Part shown: positions 8,022 through 16,145 of the stretch, one piece after another
Numbering within the stretch: position 1 is the first letter of the stretch
Layout of the letters: each line of letters begins with the position of its first letter
Origin: LGRD01 sp031415135
GTDB taxonomy: Bacteria > Pseudomonadota > Gammaproteobacteria > Burkholderiales > Burkholderiaceae_C
Length of the DNA: 64,000 nt
NCBI GenBank assembly: GCA_031415135.1
Contig: JANORB010000226.1
Coordinates: 1-64,000, forward strand
Direction: 5' to 3'
The notes under the pieces: generated by a model
Seen by the model: the letters and a program-made list of their open reading frames with translations, nothing else
Databases searched by the model: none
What the model was told of the DNA's origin: nothing
Position numbers and translations under genes: made by a program

Positions 8022-8089
8022 CAGACTAAAGGCAAGTGGGGCCCTGATGGCAGGGCGAATGTGACGGGCTGGGCAGGAGATTTGTCCCG
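8022..8089 (-). promoter_or_regulatory. Predicted activator-dependent promoter of the spermidine synthase-like gene
   Basis: Minus-strand reading: CGGGA-N6-TCCTG (8074-8089, one mismatch from the perfect palindrome at 5606-5621), TCGCCCT (8052-8058) and TTAGTCTG (8022-8029). The distance from palindrome to TTAGTCTG is the same as in the pilus-operon promoter (52 bases between corresponding ends), and the heptamer is shifted by one base. The predicted leader to the ATG at 7936 is about 80 bases. Confidence 0.6.
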
Positions 8090-8119
8090 GTCCGGCAGGC
8101 CGCGGTCTCGGCCCCAATC

Positions 8120-8788
8120 TCAGTAGACGAGCGGGACGATGCGGTAGCGGACCGAGGCGCGATAGTCGCGGTAGGCGGCGCGCTGGTCCCCGGTTTCGAG
8201 CACGGACTCCTCGCGCCGCATGCGCACGTCCTGGGCCAGGTACAGCACGACCAGCACCGCGAGGTTCTGCACCGAAAAACTGGCCAGCAAAAAGCCGATG
8301 TGCGAAATCAGGTACCCGAGGTAGATCGGGTGACGCACCACGCGGTACGGTCCGCCGGTCACCAGGCCGCGCGTGGCGGGCAACAGCCCGAAGCAGCGAC
8401 CGAGCTTCAGCTTGGCAACCAGGACCCACACCATTCCGGCCGCCTGGAAGCTCGCGCCGAGCCACTCGGGAGCCAGGCGCTGCGTGTCGCCCAGGCTGAA
8501 GAGCACGAAGCACAGGCAGGCATAAACGGTGGCGATGACCGCCACCGGCGACATGTCGCGCACCAGCGCGCGGCGCGCGAACAACACGAGCAACAGCGTG
8601 ACGCTCTCGGCCAGCACCAGCAGCAACAGCGTGTAGCGGCTGGTGTCGGCCCACCAGACCCGGGCCACGTTGGCGATGAACCAGCCCAGCAGCAGCAGCG
8701 CAAAGGCCCGCAACAGCCACTCGGTGAGGCCGCTGTCGCGCGACGTGGCGTGCGGCGTTGCGCTCAGCGGCGATGCGGGGTCAGGCAA
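8120..8788 (-). CDS. Isoprenylcysteine carboxyl methyltransferase-like membrane protein
   Basis: About 222 aa, integral membrane, five or six hydrophobic segments. The hallmark GGPYRVVRHPIYLGYLI in the second half is the cofactor-binding motif of the ICMT/PEMT/NnrU methyltransferase superfamily, and a C-terminal charged stretch (RMRREESVL, YRDYRASVRYRIVPLVY) is typical. No isoprenylated substrate is known in most bacteria, so the substrate is unknown. Start is uncertain: a TTG at 8788 overlaps the end of the upstream response regulator gene by eight bases and has GGGG before it; an ATG at 8914 would overlap that gene by 134 bases and is less likely. Coupled translation with the regulator gene is implied. 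Confidence 0.8.
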   Translation of the reverse strand: MPDPASPLSATPHATSRDSGLTEWLLRAFALLLLGWFIANVARVWWADTSRYTLLLLVLAESVTLLLVLFARRALVRDMSPVAVIATVYACLCFVLFSLGDTQRLAPEWLGASFQAAGMVWVLVAKLKLGRCFGLLPATRGLVTGGPYRVVRHPIYLGYLISHIGFLLASFSVQNLAVLVVLYLAQDVRMRREESVLETGDQRAAYRDYRASVRYRIVPLVY

Positions 8789-9569
8789 GCGAGCCCCAGG
8801 CCGATTGGAGTTGCCCCCACTGCGAACCGGCGCTCGCGCCGCGCCCACCCGCTGCCGACGCTGCGAGGCGGTGCTCGAGGGCATACACGTACAGGTTGAG
8901 CTTGCCCTGCACATTGAGCTTGCTGTAGATCACCGTCAGGTGGTTGCGCAGCGTGTGTTCGCTCATGCCCAGCGCGTCGGCCACCACCAGGCTCTTGGCG
9001 CCACGGTGCTCGACCATCGCCTGCACGACCTGGCGTTCTTTGGGGGTCAGGGTGTCGATGCGGCGGGTGGCGTCGCTCTTGGGCTCGGTGCGCGCGCCGG
9101 GCAGGCCGGGCAGGCCGCCGAGCAGCATCGACATCAGTGAACCGTCGAGCCACACCTCGCCGGCGTGCACGCGCTCGATGGCTTCGATGATGTGGTCGGT
9201 GGGCTGCGACTTGATCACCACTCCGCGGGCGCCGCGCAACACGGCTTCGCGGTGGTGCCCCGGGTTCAGGTCGCCGGTGAGCAGCACGACCTTGACGCGC
9301 GCTTCACTGACCAGGTGGGCCACGCAGTTGATGGCGTTGGCGTCGCGCAGGCCCAGGTCGAGCAGCACCACGTCGGTGTGTGGCAGCGCCGGGTGAGCGA
9401 TCAACTCCGCACAGGTGCTGGCCGTGCCGGCCACACTCATGTGAGAAGCACTTTCCACCAGTTGGCGCAAGCCCCAAAGCGTGACGGAATGGTCATCGGC
9501 CAGCAATACGCGAATCGGTTGGGCCGGAGCCAGCGCGGCTGCGGGTTTGAGGGCTGCAAGGGACTTCAT
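8781..9569 (-). CDS. NarL/FixJ-type response regulator (REC + LuxR HTH)
   Basis: 262 aa. Receiver domain at about residues 19-140 with VLLADDHS, phospho-acceptor in VVLLDLGLRD, threonine in VVLLTGD and lysine in GVVIKSQ. The LuxR-type helix-turn-helix lies at about 175-235: DTLTPKERQVVQAMVE, then ALGMSEHTLRNHLTVIYSKL. An alanine/glycine-rich tail follows. It overlaps the histidine kinase gene by four bases (ATGA), the standard arrangement for a cognate pair. It is the best local candidate to bind the CAGGA-N6-TCCTG palindromes at 5606 and 8074, which have the size and spacing of sites bound by dimers of this family. That link is inference. Confidence 0.93.
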   Translation of the reverse strand: MKSLAALKPAAALAPAQPIRVLLADDHSVTLWGLRQLVESASHMSVAGTASTCAELIAHPALPHTDVVLLDLGLRDANAINCVAHLVSEARVKVVLLTGDLNPGHHREAVLRGARGVVIKSQPTDHIIEAIERVHAGEVWLDGSLMSMLLGGLPGLPGARTEPKSDATRRIDTLTPKERQVVQAMVEHRGAKSLVVADALGMSEHTLRNHLTVIYSKLNVQGKLNLYVYALEHRLAASAAGGRGASAGSQWGQLQSAWGSLA

Positions 9570-11275
9570 CCGATGGTTCCTGCCAGGGGCAGCGTGATTA
9601 CGATTTCGGTGAAGTCTGGCTCGTGATTGACCGTCACGCCACCCCCCAGTTCAGTGGCCCGCTGGGTCAATGACAGGGGCAAAAAGTCCGGCGGCAGGGT
9701 TTCCCCATGGCCGTGGTCATTGCGCAGGCGCAGCACCACGCCAGACTGGTTCACGTCCAGCAGCACGGTGACTGCGGTGGCCGAGGTGTGCCGGCGCGCG
9801 TTGGTGAGCGCTTCGTTGACCATGTGCAGCACCGCCTTGGCGGCCGAGCCGCGCAGCCGCAGCGCGTTCGACGCGAAGATGTTCACCTTCAAGCCATAGA
9901 GTGACTCGAATCGCTGCGCCTCGCGCTGCAAGGCCGCGAGCGGCGCGCCGTCGGCCTGGGACGGGTCGTCGCCGCGGCGCAGGCCGCTGATCACATCGCG
10001 CAGGGTCTGCAACTCTTCGGTGGCCATGTGCACCAGCTGCTTGATGTGCGGGCTGACCGGGTTGGCGGGGCCGGCCTGGCGGGCCAGCGCCTCCAGCCCG
10101 TACTTGAGCCCGAGGTAGGGCTGGACGGCGCTGTCGTGCAGATCGCGCCCGATGCGTTCGCGCTCGCGCGAGGCGGTCTCGCGCTGCAATTGTTCGAGCA
10201 GGTCGCTGCGTTCCAGCAAAGGCATGGTCTCGCGCATCACGTCGTTCAGCCAGCGCAGGTGCGCCGACGTGAACGGCGGCTGGGCGCGGCGCAGGCACAG
10301 CGTGCCCATTGGCTGGCCGTAGCTCATCAGCGGCAGCGCAAGCGCCTGGGCGCCGATGTGCTCGAGCGCCCGCTGGGTTCCGTCTTCGAGCAGCCTGGAG
10401 CGCCCCCCGGTCGCCGGGTCGAAGGCGGCGAAGGTGGGCGCCGCCGTGCCGTCGGCGGTGCAAATGCAACCTTGGTTGCGCGGCAACAGCGCCAGCCGCT
10501 GGCTCCACTTCGAGGCCTCGGGCTCGGCCATTTGGGCGGTCTGCGAGCCGGCCTTCCACTGGAAGATGCGCGGCTCGGGGCCCTGCAGGCTGATGGTGGC
10601 GGCACGCAGATCGAAGTGCGCCGCAAGCTGCTCGAACAGCATGTCGACGTGGTGGCGCAGCCCCTGGCGCGGGTCGGATCGCTCGTTCAGAGAATCAAGC
10701 AGGCGCAGGCGCAGGCGCAGATCGCGGCTCGGACGGGCCAGCAAGGAGGCCGCCGGCCCGAGCGCCAGCACGATGATCGGCACGATGACCGGCAAGGGCG
10801 GCAGCGTGCCAAGAGTGTGCAATGAGCCGGTCAGCGCGAGCATGGCCGCCACCGTGGCGATCGACAGCGCCAAGGCCGGGGCCGCCCCGGCGAGAACCGC
10901 GAGGGCAACCACCGGAAGCACCGTGGAGATGCCGAACAGGGGCAGCGCCTTTGCCACCAGCTGGCTGGTGATCAGGAGCGCGGCCGCGTCCAGCCAGAGC
11001 CATGCCTTGGAGCTGGCATACGGCCAGCCGTCCAGCGTTTTCCACATCAGGTTGGCCGACCACGCCAGGTACGGGACGACCACGATCAGATCGAACCCCC
11101 AGTAAGAGCTTGGGTCGGCGAGCAGCACAATGCCGACCAGCGCGGCCAGCAGGGCGCGGATCCCGGCGATGAAACGCAGGAACGCAAACTCGGACGGCAC
11201 CAGCCGCGCCCGCTTGAGCGGTGGCGTCATGGCGGGCGGCAATGGCTGGGGGCTGCTGGCGTGCTGCGAGTTCAT
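9566..11275 (-). CDS. NarX/DegS-type sensor histidine kinase
   Basis: 569 aa inner-membrane sensor. The N-terminal region carries five or six hydrophobic helices (FIAGIRALLAALVGIVLL onward) without a large periplasmic loop, so the signal may be membrane-borne. A GAF-like domain follows (HFDLRAATISLQGPEPRIFQ to LPLMSYGQPMGTLCLRRAQ). The HisKA_3 dimerisation motif is RERIGRDLHDSAVQPYLG, with phospho-accepting histidine in DLHDS. The HATPase_c N-box is HMVNEALTNARRHT. The usual DNG of the ATP lid reads NDH here, a mild deviation. ATG 11275 was chosen; an in-frame start 16 codons upstream exists. Overlap with the response regulator gene marks them as partners. Confidence 0.91.
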   Translation of the reverse strand: MNSQHASSPQPLPPAMTPPLKRARLVPSEFAFLRFIAGIRALLAALVGIVLLADPSSYWGFDLIVVVPYLAWSANLMWKTLDGWPYASSKAWLWLDAAALLITSQLVAKALPLFGISTVLPVVALAVLAGAAPALALSIATVAAMLALTGSLHTLGTLPPLPVIVPIIVLALGPAASLLARPSRDLRLRLRLLDSLNERSDPRQGLRHHVDMLFEQLAAHFDLRAATISLQGPEPRIFQWKAGSQTAQMAEPEASKWSQRLALLPRNQGCICTADGTAAPTFAAFDPATGGRSRLLEDGTQRALEHIGAQALALPLMSYGQPMGTLCLRRAQPPFTSAHLRWLNDVMRETMPLLERSDLLEQLQRETASRERERIGRDLHDSAVQPYLGLKYGLEALARQAGPANPVSPHIKQLVHMATEELQTLRDVISGLRRGDDPSQADGAPLAALQREAQRFESLYGLKVNIFASNALRLRGSAAKAVLHMVNEALTNARRHTSATAVTVLLDVNQSGVVLRLRNDHGHGETLPPDFLPLSLTQRATELGGGVTVNHEPDFTEIVITLPLAGTIG

Positions 11276-11317
11276 GGCGTTCAGGTTGTGGCGGGCGGCG
11301 CGCTGTGCGTCAAGAGT

Positions 11318-11338
11318 GCGCACCGGTTCACGGTGCGC
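11318..11338. repeat. Perfect 8-bp inverted repeat upstream of the sensor kinase gene
   Basis: GCGCACCG-GTTCA-CGGTGCGC, a perfect eight-pair palindrome with a five-base gap, about 45 bases upstream of the kinase ATG. There is no T-run, so it is more likely an operator or leader hairpin than a terminator. Nothing else is recognisable in the 11276-11473 gap. Confidence 0.45.
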
Positions 11339-11473
11339 CTCGGCGCGCCGCCGGAGCGTGCCGGACTTTACCGCCGCAGTCTCTGATCAGCCACAGCCTG
11401 GGGGCGATGCTGTTCGCGTCGGTCTATCCGGCGCTGACGCTGACGTTCTGAACGACTGCGTCTGGCGTCGGCG

Positions 11474-12151
11474 TCAGTCGAGCCGCCGGGCGGCCACGCG
11501 GCCGAGTGCTTCGAGCGTCTTCAATGCCGCGCCGCGGTCGCGCTGCGCAAGCTCGGCCGACATCAGCATCACGGTGTGCTCGCCCCGGCGAATCGACAGC
11601 AGCGAGCCGTCGCTGAGGATGCCGCGCCTGGCATCTGCCGGTTCGACAAAGGCCGCCGCTTCGCCGGCCATGCCGTTGAAGGTCTCGACCCGAACGTTGC
11701 GCCGGGCGGCGGGGTTCAGCGGGTCGGTGAACCCCATGGCCATGCCTTGCACGTCTTGCTTGGCGCTGCCGCTGGAGTACGACTCCTGCACGGCCAGCAC
11801 GATCTGGCCGTTCGCCCCTTTCCAGCCGCATTCGGTCAGGCCGTACTGTTCCAGGCGCCGATTGCGCTCGCCGGCCTTGGCGCCGGGAAAGGCCTTTTGC
11901 ACCTCGGCCGTCGACAACACGGCGCAGGGGTCGCCGCTCGGAAGCCTGGCCGCAGGCGGCTGCGCGCCGGTGGTTTGCTGAATTTGCCTGGCGGTCTCGG
12001 TCGCTGCCTTGAGCGCCGATTCATTCTTGGTGGGCTGAGCGACGGCACAGCCGATGTGCACTGCGGCAAGCATGGCAAGCCACTGCGCGGACACACGGCA
12101 CAGTGCGGCTGCGCGAATGTTGCGGGCGGGCTGAGGGCAGCAGGTGGGCAT
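11474..12151 (-). CDS. Secreted protein of unknown function
   Basis: 225 aa. Start at ATG 12151 with a strong AAGGAAG ribosome site. A signal peptide ends near AAVHIGCAVAQ, with a signal-peptidase-I-like AVA-Q junction; the nearby cysteine lacks a proper lipobox. The mature part begins with a polar stretch (NESALKAATETARQIQQTTG), then DPCAVLSTAEVQKAFPGAKAGE and YGLTECGWKG. That pattern of a cysteine near the N-terminus, an AEV helix and a later cysteine is seen in small secreted or lipid-anchored proteins resembling the DUF3558 group, but I cannot assign it with confidence. The two cysteines probably form a disulfide. It stands alone between the sensor kinase and the RraA-like gene. Confidence 0.72.
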   Translation of the reverse strand: MPTCCPQPARNIRAAALCRVSAQWLAMLAAVHIGCAVAQPTKNESALKAATETARQIQQTTGAQPPAARLPSGDPCAVLSTAEVQKAFPGAKAGERNRRLEQYGLTECGWKGANGQIVLAVQESYSSGSAKQDVQGMAMGFTDPLNPAARRNVRVETFNGMAGEAAAFVEPADARRGILSDGSLLSIRRGEHTVMLMSAELAQRDRGAALKTLEALGRVAARRLD

Positions 12152-12238
12152 GGTCTTCCTTTTGAATGGCGTTGAGTTGCAGCGCGGCACGCAGGGGTTC
12201 ACACCTTCGCTATCGACCACCGGGCAGGCCAGCCGCGC

Positions 12239-12748
12239 TCACGCCGCGGGCGCGGGCAGCACGACCACACCATCTTCATCGGCATACAGCCAGTCGCCCG
12301 GCCGCACCCACACGCCCTGCACTTGCACCGCCACATCGCGCTGGCCTTCGTTGCGCTTCTCGGTGGGCCACGGCATCAGCGCCAGAGCGCGGATGCCGAC
12401 ATCGCATTCGGCCAGTTCCGCCGCGTCGCGCACGCAGCCGTCGACGACCACGCCGGCCCATCCGTTGCGGGCCGCCGCCGCGCCCAGGTTGCCTCCCAGC
12501 AGCGCGCGGCGCAGCGAGCCGCCGCCGTCCACCACCAGCACCCGGCCCTGCCCCGGCGAATCGACCGCCGCCTTCACCAGCGAGTTGTCTTCGAAGCACT
12601 TCACCGTGCTCACAGTCCCCGCGAATTTGCGGCGCCGGCCATAGTCTCGGAACACCGGCGGCAACACGCGAAACTGACCACGGGTGTCGTTCTTGTGCGC
12701 GTCGCACAGATCGCAGGTTGCGAAGCTCGGGGGTTCGGCCGGGTTCAT
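12239..12748 (-). CDS. RraA-like protein (4-hydroxy-4-methyl-2-oxoglutarate aldolase / RNase E regulator family)
   Basis: 169 aa, close to the usual RraA length of about 160. N-terminal ATCDLCDAHK matches the family start (A/TxDLCDAH). The core VVDGGGSLRRALLGGNLGAAAARNGWAGVVVDGCVRD contains the GGN(L)G and R-D motifs that form the substrate and metal site in aldolase members. The C-terminus has the usual PGDWLYADEDGVVVLP. Members are either aldolases acting on HMG/oxaloacetate or RNase E inhibitors; sequence alone does not separate these, and no aromatic-degradation genes are nearby. It is followed by, but not clearly linked to, the secreted protein gene. Confidence 0.87.
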   Translation of the reverse strand: MNPAEPPSFATCDLCDAHKNDTRGQFRVLPPVFRDYGRRRKFAGTVSTVKCFEDNSLVKAAVDSPGQGRVLVVDGGGSLRRALLGGNLGAAAARNGWAGVVVDGCVRDAAELAECDVGIRALALMPWPTEKRNEGQRDVAVQVQGVWVRPGDWLYADEDGVVVLPAPAA

Positions 12749-12932
12749 GCGTTCACCCTCTTTCGGAGAATTCGGCTGTCGTGGGGGTCCGGATCAGGGC
12801 TCAAAGTGATCTCCTGGAAAATCCTTGAAAGTGGCGGCATTCTGCGATCGAAAAGGCGAACATGCCATGGCAGCGTTGGCGCGGCCTTCATGCGATAACG
12901 TTCCACTTCGGCACCTGATCGAACCCTGACCC

Positions 12933-13856
12933 ATGAGCACACTTGCACCGCCCGGTTCTCGCGGCGCGCCCGCCACGCCCTCGCTGCCCATGCCGCCGCT
13001 GCTGATCCTGTGCCTCGTCGCCACCTGGCTGGTGTGGGGCTCGACCTACCTGGCCATCAAGTACGCGCTGCTGAGCTTTCCGCCGTTCTTCCAGATGGGC
13101 ACAAGGTTCCTCTTTGCGGGCGTGTTGCTGCTGCTGTGGATGCGCTGGCGCGGCGCGGCGTGGCCGGACCGCACCGAGTGGCGCAACGCCTGGATCGTCG
13201 GTGCCTTGATGCTCGGCGGCGGCATGGGCGGCACGGCGCTGGCCGAAGTCACGGTCGGTTCGGGCCTGGTGGTGGCCTTCATCGCGGTGGTGCCGCTGAT
13301 GATCGCCGGGCTCAACCTGCTGTGGGGCGTGGTGCCGGGCCGGCTTGAAGCGGCGGGCATCGGGCTCGGCCTGGTGGGGGTGCTGATGCTGACGCAGGGG
13401 GCCGGCTTTCAGGCGTCGGCGGCCGGCCTGGTGGCCATTGCCACCGCGTGTGTCACCTGGTCGGTTGGCAGTGTGTTGAGCCAGCGCAGCTTGCCGCTGG
13501 CCGCCGGGGCGATGGGTTTTGCCAGCGAGATGGTCTGCGGCGGCGTGGTGCTGCTCGGCTTGAGCGCCGTGGCCGGCGAAAGCCCCGCCTGGCCACCGCA
13601 GCCGCTGGCGCTGGCGGCCTGGTTCTACCTGGTCGTGTTCGGCTCGCTGATCGCCTTCAACGCCTACATGCTGCTGCTGGCGCGGGCCAGCGCGGGGTTG
13701 GCGTCGAGCTACACCTTCGTCAACCCGGTCATCGCCATGTTGCTGGGGGTCGCGGTGGCGGGCGAGGTGGTGACGCGTTTCGAGTGGGCCGCCGCCGGTG
13801 TGGTGCTGCTCGGCGTGGTGTTGATGCTGCGCGGCGCGGCGGTGGCGCGCGCTTGA
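12933..13856 (+). CDS. EamA/DMT-family exporter (YedA-like)
   Basis: 307 aa inner-membrane transporter with ten predicted helices arranged as two EamA repeats. The N-terminal LCLVATWLVWGSTYLAIKYAL is characteristic of YedA-type drug/metabolite transporters. The second repeat carries LAAWFYLVVFGSLIAFNAYMLLL and SSYTFVNPVIAMLLGVAVAGE, another family hallmark. Likely exports small metabolites or amino-acid derivatives by proton antiport; the substrate is unknown. It is the only plus-strand gene in this stretch. The 184-base gap upstream, shared with the divergent RraA-like gene, shows no clear promoter to my eye. Confidence 0.91.
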   Translation: MSTLAPPGSRGAPATPSLPMPPLLILCLVATWLVWGSTYLAIKYALLSFPPFFQMGTRFLFAGVLLLLWMRWRGAAWPDRTEWRNAWIVGALMLGGGMGGTALAEVTVGSGLVVAFIAVVPLMIAGLNLLWGVVPGRLEAAGIGLGLVGVLMLTQGAGFQASAAGLVAIATACVTWSVGSVLSQRSLPLAAGAMGFASEMVCGGVVLLGLSAVAGESPAWPPQPLALAAWFYLVVFGSLIAFNAYMLLLARASAGLASSYTFVNPVIAMLLGVAVAGEVVTRFEWAAAGVVLLGVVLMLRGAAVARA

Positions 13857-13871
13857 GTCCCGGCCGGCGCG

Positions 13872-16013
13872 TCACCGGCCCGCTTCGAAACGCGTGCCGC
13901 GCAGCAGGCCGCGCCCGTCGGCGTCGCGCAGTTCCAGCAGGCCGTCGTCACGCACCTTGGCGCTCACCGTCAGTTCGAGCGCGGTGAGGATGCGGTCCTC
14001 CTGCTCCAGCTGCAGCGCGGCGCAGGCCAGGCGCGTGGTGACCACCGGGCCGACCTTCAAGGCATTGCCATCGAGCGTGTAGCTGGCGGTCATGGTGTTG
14101 CAACTGGTGTGGCCGGTGAGCGTGCCATCGGCGCCGAAGTCAAGGCGCGCCCGGCGTTTGTCGAGGATCGGTTCGCTGCGCGCCTGCTCGATGCGCCACA
14201 GGCCGGGCACGGCGTCGGCGGCGGCCGATGGATCGCTCGCTCCCCACAGCGCGGCCACGCCGCACGCGACAACAAGCCGCGCCACCATCGCCGGGGCGCT
14301 GCGCTGGTGCGCGGCTTCGCGGATCGCCCCGAGCGTGGTGCGCGTGGTGCTCACGTCGGCGTCGAGCACCAGGTGCAGCAGGGTCGGCCGGCGGCTTTCA
14401 AGGGCGGCTGCGAATGCCGGCTCGAACTGCACTGTTTCATTCAGGCTCGAGGCGTTCCAGCCGTAAGCCCGCGCGAGCGCGGCGAAGTCGGGGTTGAACA
14501 GATCGCTGCCGCTCACCCGGCCCGGAAAGTCGCGCTCCTGGTGCATGCGGATCGTGCCGTAGCTGCCGTTGTCGACCACGATGCTGATCAGCCTGCCCAC
14601 GCCGGTGCCGGCGCCGTACGCGCTGGCTGTGGCAAGTTCCTGGCCGGTCATCAGGAAGTCGCCATCCCCGGCGATGTTGATCACGGTGCGGCTGGGGTAC
14701 AGCAGCGCGGCGGCCACGGCGGCGGGCACGCCGTAACCCATGGCGCCCGAGGTGGGTGCCAGTTGCGTGCGGCCGCCGTGCTGCAGGCCGGGATAGCGGT
14801 AATAGCGGTGCAGCCAGCCGCTGAAGTTGCCGGCGCCGTTGGTCAGCACGCTGTCGCCGGGCGCCATCGCGGCGATGAGCTTGACGACTTGAGCCATGTC
14901 CAGCGGCGTGACCGGCGGGGCGACCTGGTTGGCTTCGTAGTCGGCGTGCGCTGCTTCTGTCCATGCGTTCCAGGGCAAGCCGGCTGGCGGGGCCAGCGTC
15001 TCGAGCGCTTTGGCGGCGCAGGCCATCGCCGACTGCAACAGCAGATCGGCGGCGTACACACGGCCCAGTTCTTCGGGCCCGGCGTGAATGTGAATCAGTT
15101 TCTGATCCGGTCGAGGCGCCTTCAGCAAGCTGTAGCCGCTGGTGGTCATCTCGCCCAGCCGCGCACCGATGGCCAGCACCAGGTCGGCGTCGACGACTCG
15201 CTGCGCCAGCCTGGGGTTGATGCCGACGCCGACATCGCCCGCGTAGTTCGGGTGCCGGTTGTCGAACAGGTCCTGAAACCGGAACGCGCACGCGACCGGC
15301 AGATTCCAGCCTTCGGCAAAGCGCTGCAAGGCCCCGCAGGCATTTGCATCCCAGCCGCTGCCGCCAACGATGAGCAACGGCCGCTGCGCCGCCAGCAGCA
15401 AGCTGCGCACTTCGCGCAGCGCGCCGGGTGCCGGCCAGGCCAGCACCGGCTCGACCCGCGGCAGCACGGGCGCCGTGGTCGATGCGGCCAGCATGTCTTC
15501 GGGCAGCACCAGCACCACCGGGCCGGGGCGGCCCTGCAGGGCGGTGTGGAAGGCGCGCGCCACGTACTCCGGCAAGCGCTGCGGGTCGTGCACTTCGCCG
15601 ACCCACTTCGCCATCCCCAGCGTGCCGGGGCCGAACATCTGGCGGTAGTCCAGCTCCTGAAACGCTTCGCGGTCACGCTGGCCGCTGGCGACCTGGCCGA
15701 TGAACAGGATCATCGGCGTGCTGTCCTGGAACGCCGCGTGCAGGCCGATGGCCGCGTTGGCCGCACCCGGCCCGCGCGTCACGAAACAGATGCCCGGGCG
15801 GCCGGTCAGCTTGCCCTGCGCTTCGGCCATGAAGGCGGCGCCGCCCTCCTGCCGGCAGGCGATGAAGCGGATCTGCTTGCGGTGTTCATGAAAGCCGTCC
15901 AGCGCGGCCAGGAAGCTCTCGCCCGGCACACCGAAAACAGTGTGAACGCCTTGCTGAACCAGCGCTTCCACCAGCGCGTGGCCGGCGATTCGGGAGTTGA
16001 CGGGGTGGTTCAT
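13872..16013 (-). CDS. Thiamine-diphosphate enzyme (acetolactate synthase-like) fused to a C-terminal META domain
   Basis: 713 aa. Residues 1 to about 560 are a complete ThDP-dependent enzyme of the acetolactate synthase/benzoylformate decarboxylase class: TVFGVPGESFLAALDG with the activating glutamate, LAIGARLGEMTTSGYSLL in the central domain, and the ThDP motif GDGDFLMTG followed by VVDNGSYG. The remaining part is a META (HslJ-like) domain with GLWRIEQA, LTGHTSCNTMTASYTLDGN and LEQEDRILTALE. Between them lies VARLVVACGVAALWGASDPSAAADA, which looks like a signal peptide. An internal ATG at 14288 would give a free 138 aa secreted META protein. ATG 16013 was chosen as the start. Either this is a true fusion, or a stop codon between two genes has been lost. 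Confidence 0.8.
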   Translation of the reverse strand: MNHPVNSRIAGHALVEALVQQGVHTVFGVPGESFLAALDGFHEHRKQIRFIACRQEGGAAFMAEAQGKLTGRPGICFVTRGPGAANAAIGLHAAFQDSTPMILFIGQVASGQRDREAFQELDYRQMFGPGTLGMAKWVGEVHDPQRLPEYVARAFHTALQGRPGPVVLVLPEDMLAASTTAPVLPRVEPVLAWPAPGALREVRSLLLAAQRPLLIVGGSGWDANACGALQRFAEGWNLPVACAFRFQDLFDNRHPNYAGDVGVGINPRLAQRVVDADLVLAIGARLGEMTTSGYSLLKAPRPDQKLIHIHAGPEELGRVYAADLLLQSAMACAAKALETLAPPAGLPWNAWTEAAHADYEANQVAPPVTPLDMAQVVKLIAAMAPGDSVLTNGAGNFSGWLHRYYRYPGLQHGGRTQLAPTSGAMGYGVPAAVAAALLYPSRTVINIAGDGDFLMTGQELATASAYGAGTGVGRLISIVVDNGSYGTIRMHQERDFPGRVSGSDLFNPDFAALARAYGWNASSLNETVQFEPAFAAALESRRPTLLHLVLDADVSTTRTTLGAIREAAHQRSAPAMVARLVVACGVAALWGASDPSAAADAVPGLWRIEQARSEPILDKRRARLDFGADGTLTGHTSCNTMTASYTLDGNALKVGPVVTTRLACAALQLEQEDRILTALELTVSAKVRDDGLLELRDADGRGLLRGTRFEAGR

Positions 16014-16100
16014 GTTCAAGCGGGGATGGGGTAATCGTGAGGGGCAATCGTGAGGGGCCAAACGGCGGCCGCCGAATGCGCCCAGTGTGCCCTGATCACC

Positions 16101-16143
16101 GCCGCGCGGTTTGCCGCGGTTTGACGCGGTCTGGCGCGGTTTG
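16101..16143. repeat. Four tandem copies of a 10-bp repeat
   Basis: Units GCCGCGCGGT, TTGCCGCGGT, TTGACGCGGT, CTGGCGCGGT and a partial TTG follow one another, with a consensus near TTGNCGCGGT. The period of ten bases places each unit on nearly the same face of the helix. It lies between the MFS gene stop (16146) and the ThDP-enzyme start (16013), where it could act as a phased regulator-binding array or simply be slippage. Confidence 0.65.
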
Positions 16144-16145
16144 AA

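Noticed and set aside
14109..16034. A 641-codon plus-strand frame opposite the ThDP enzyme
   Set aside because: Antisense shadow of an enzyme with recognisable ThDP and GVPGE motifs.
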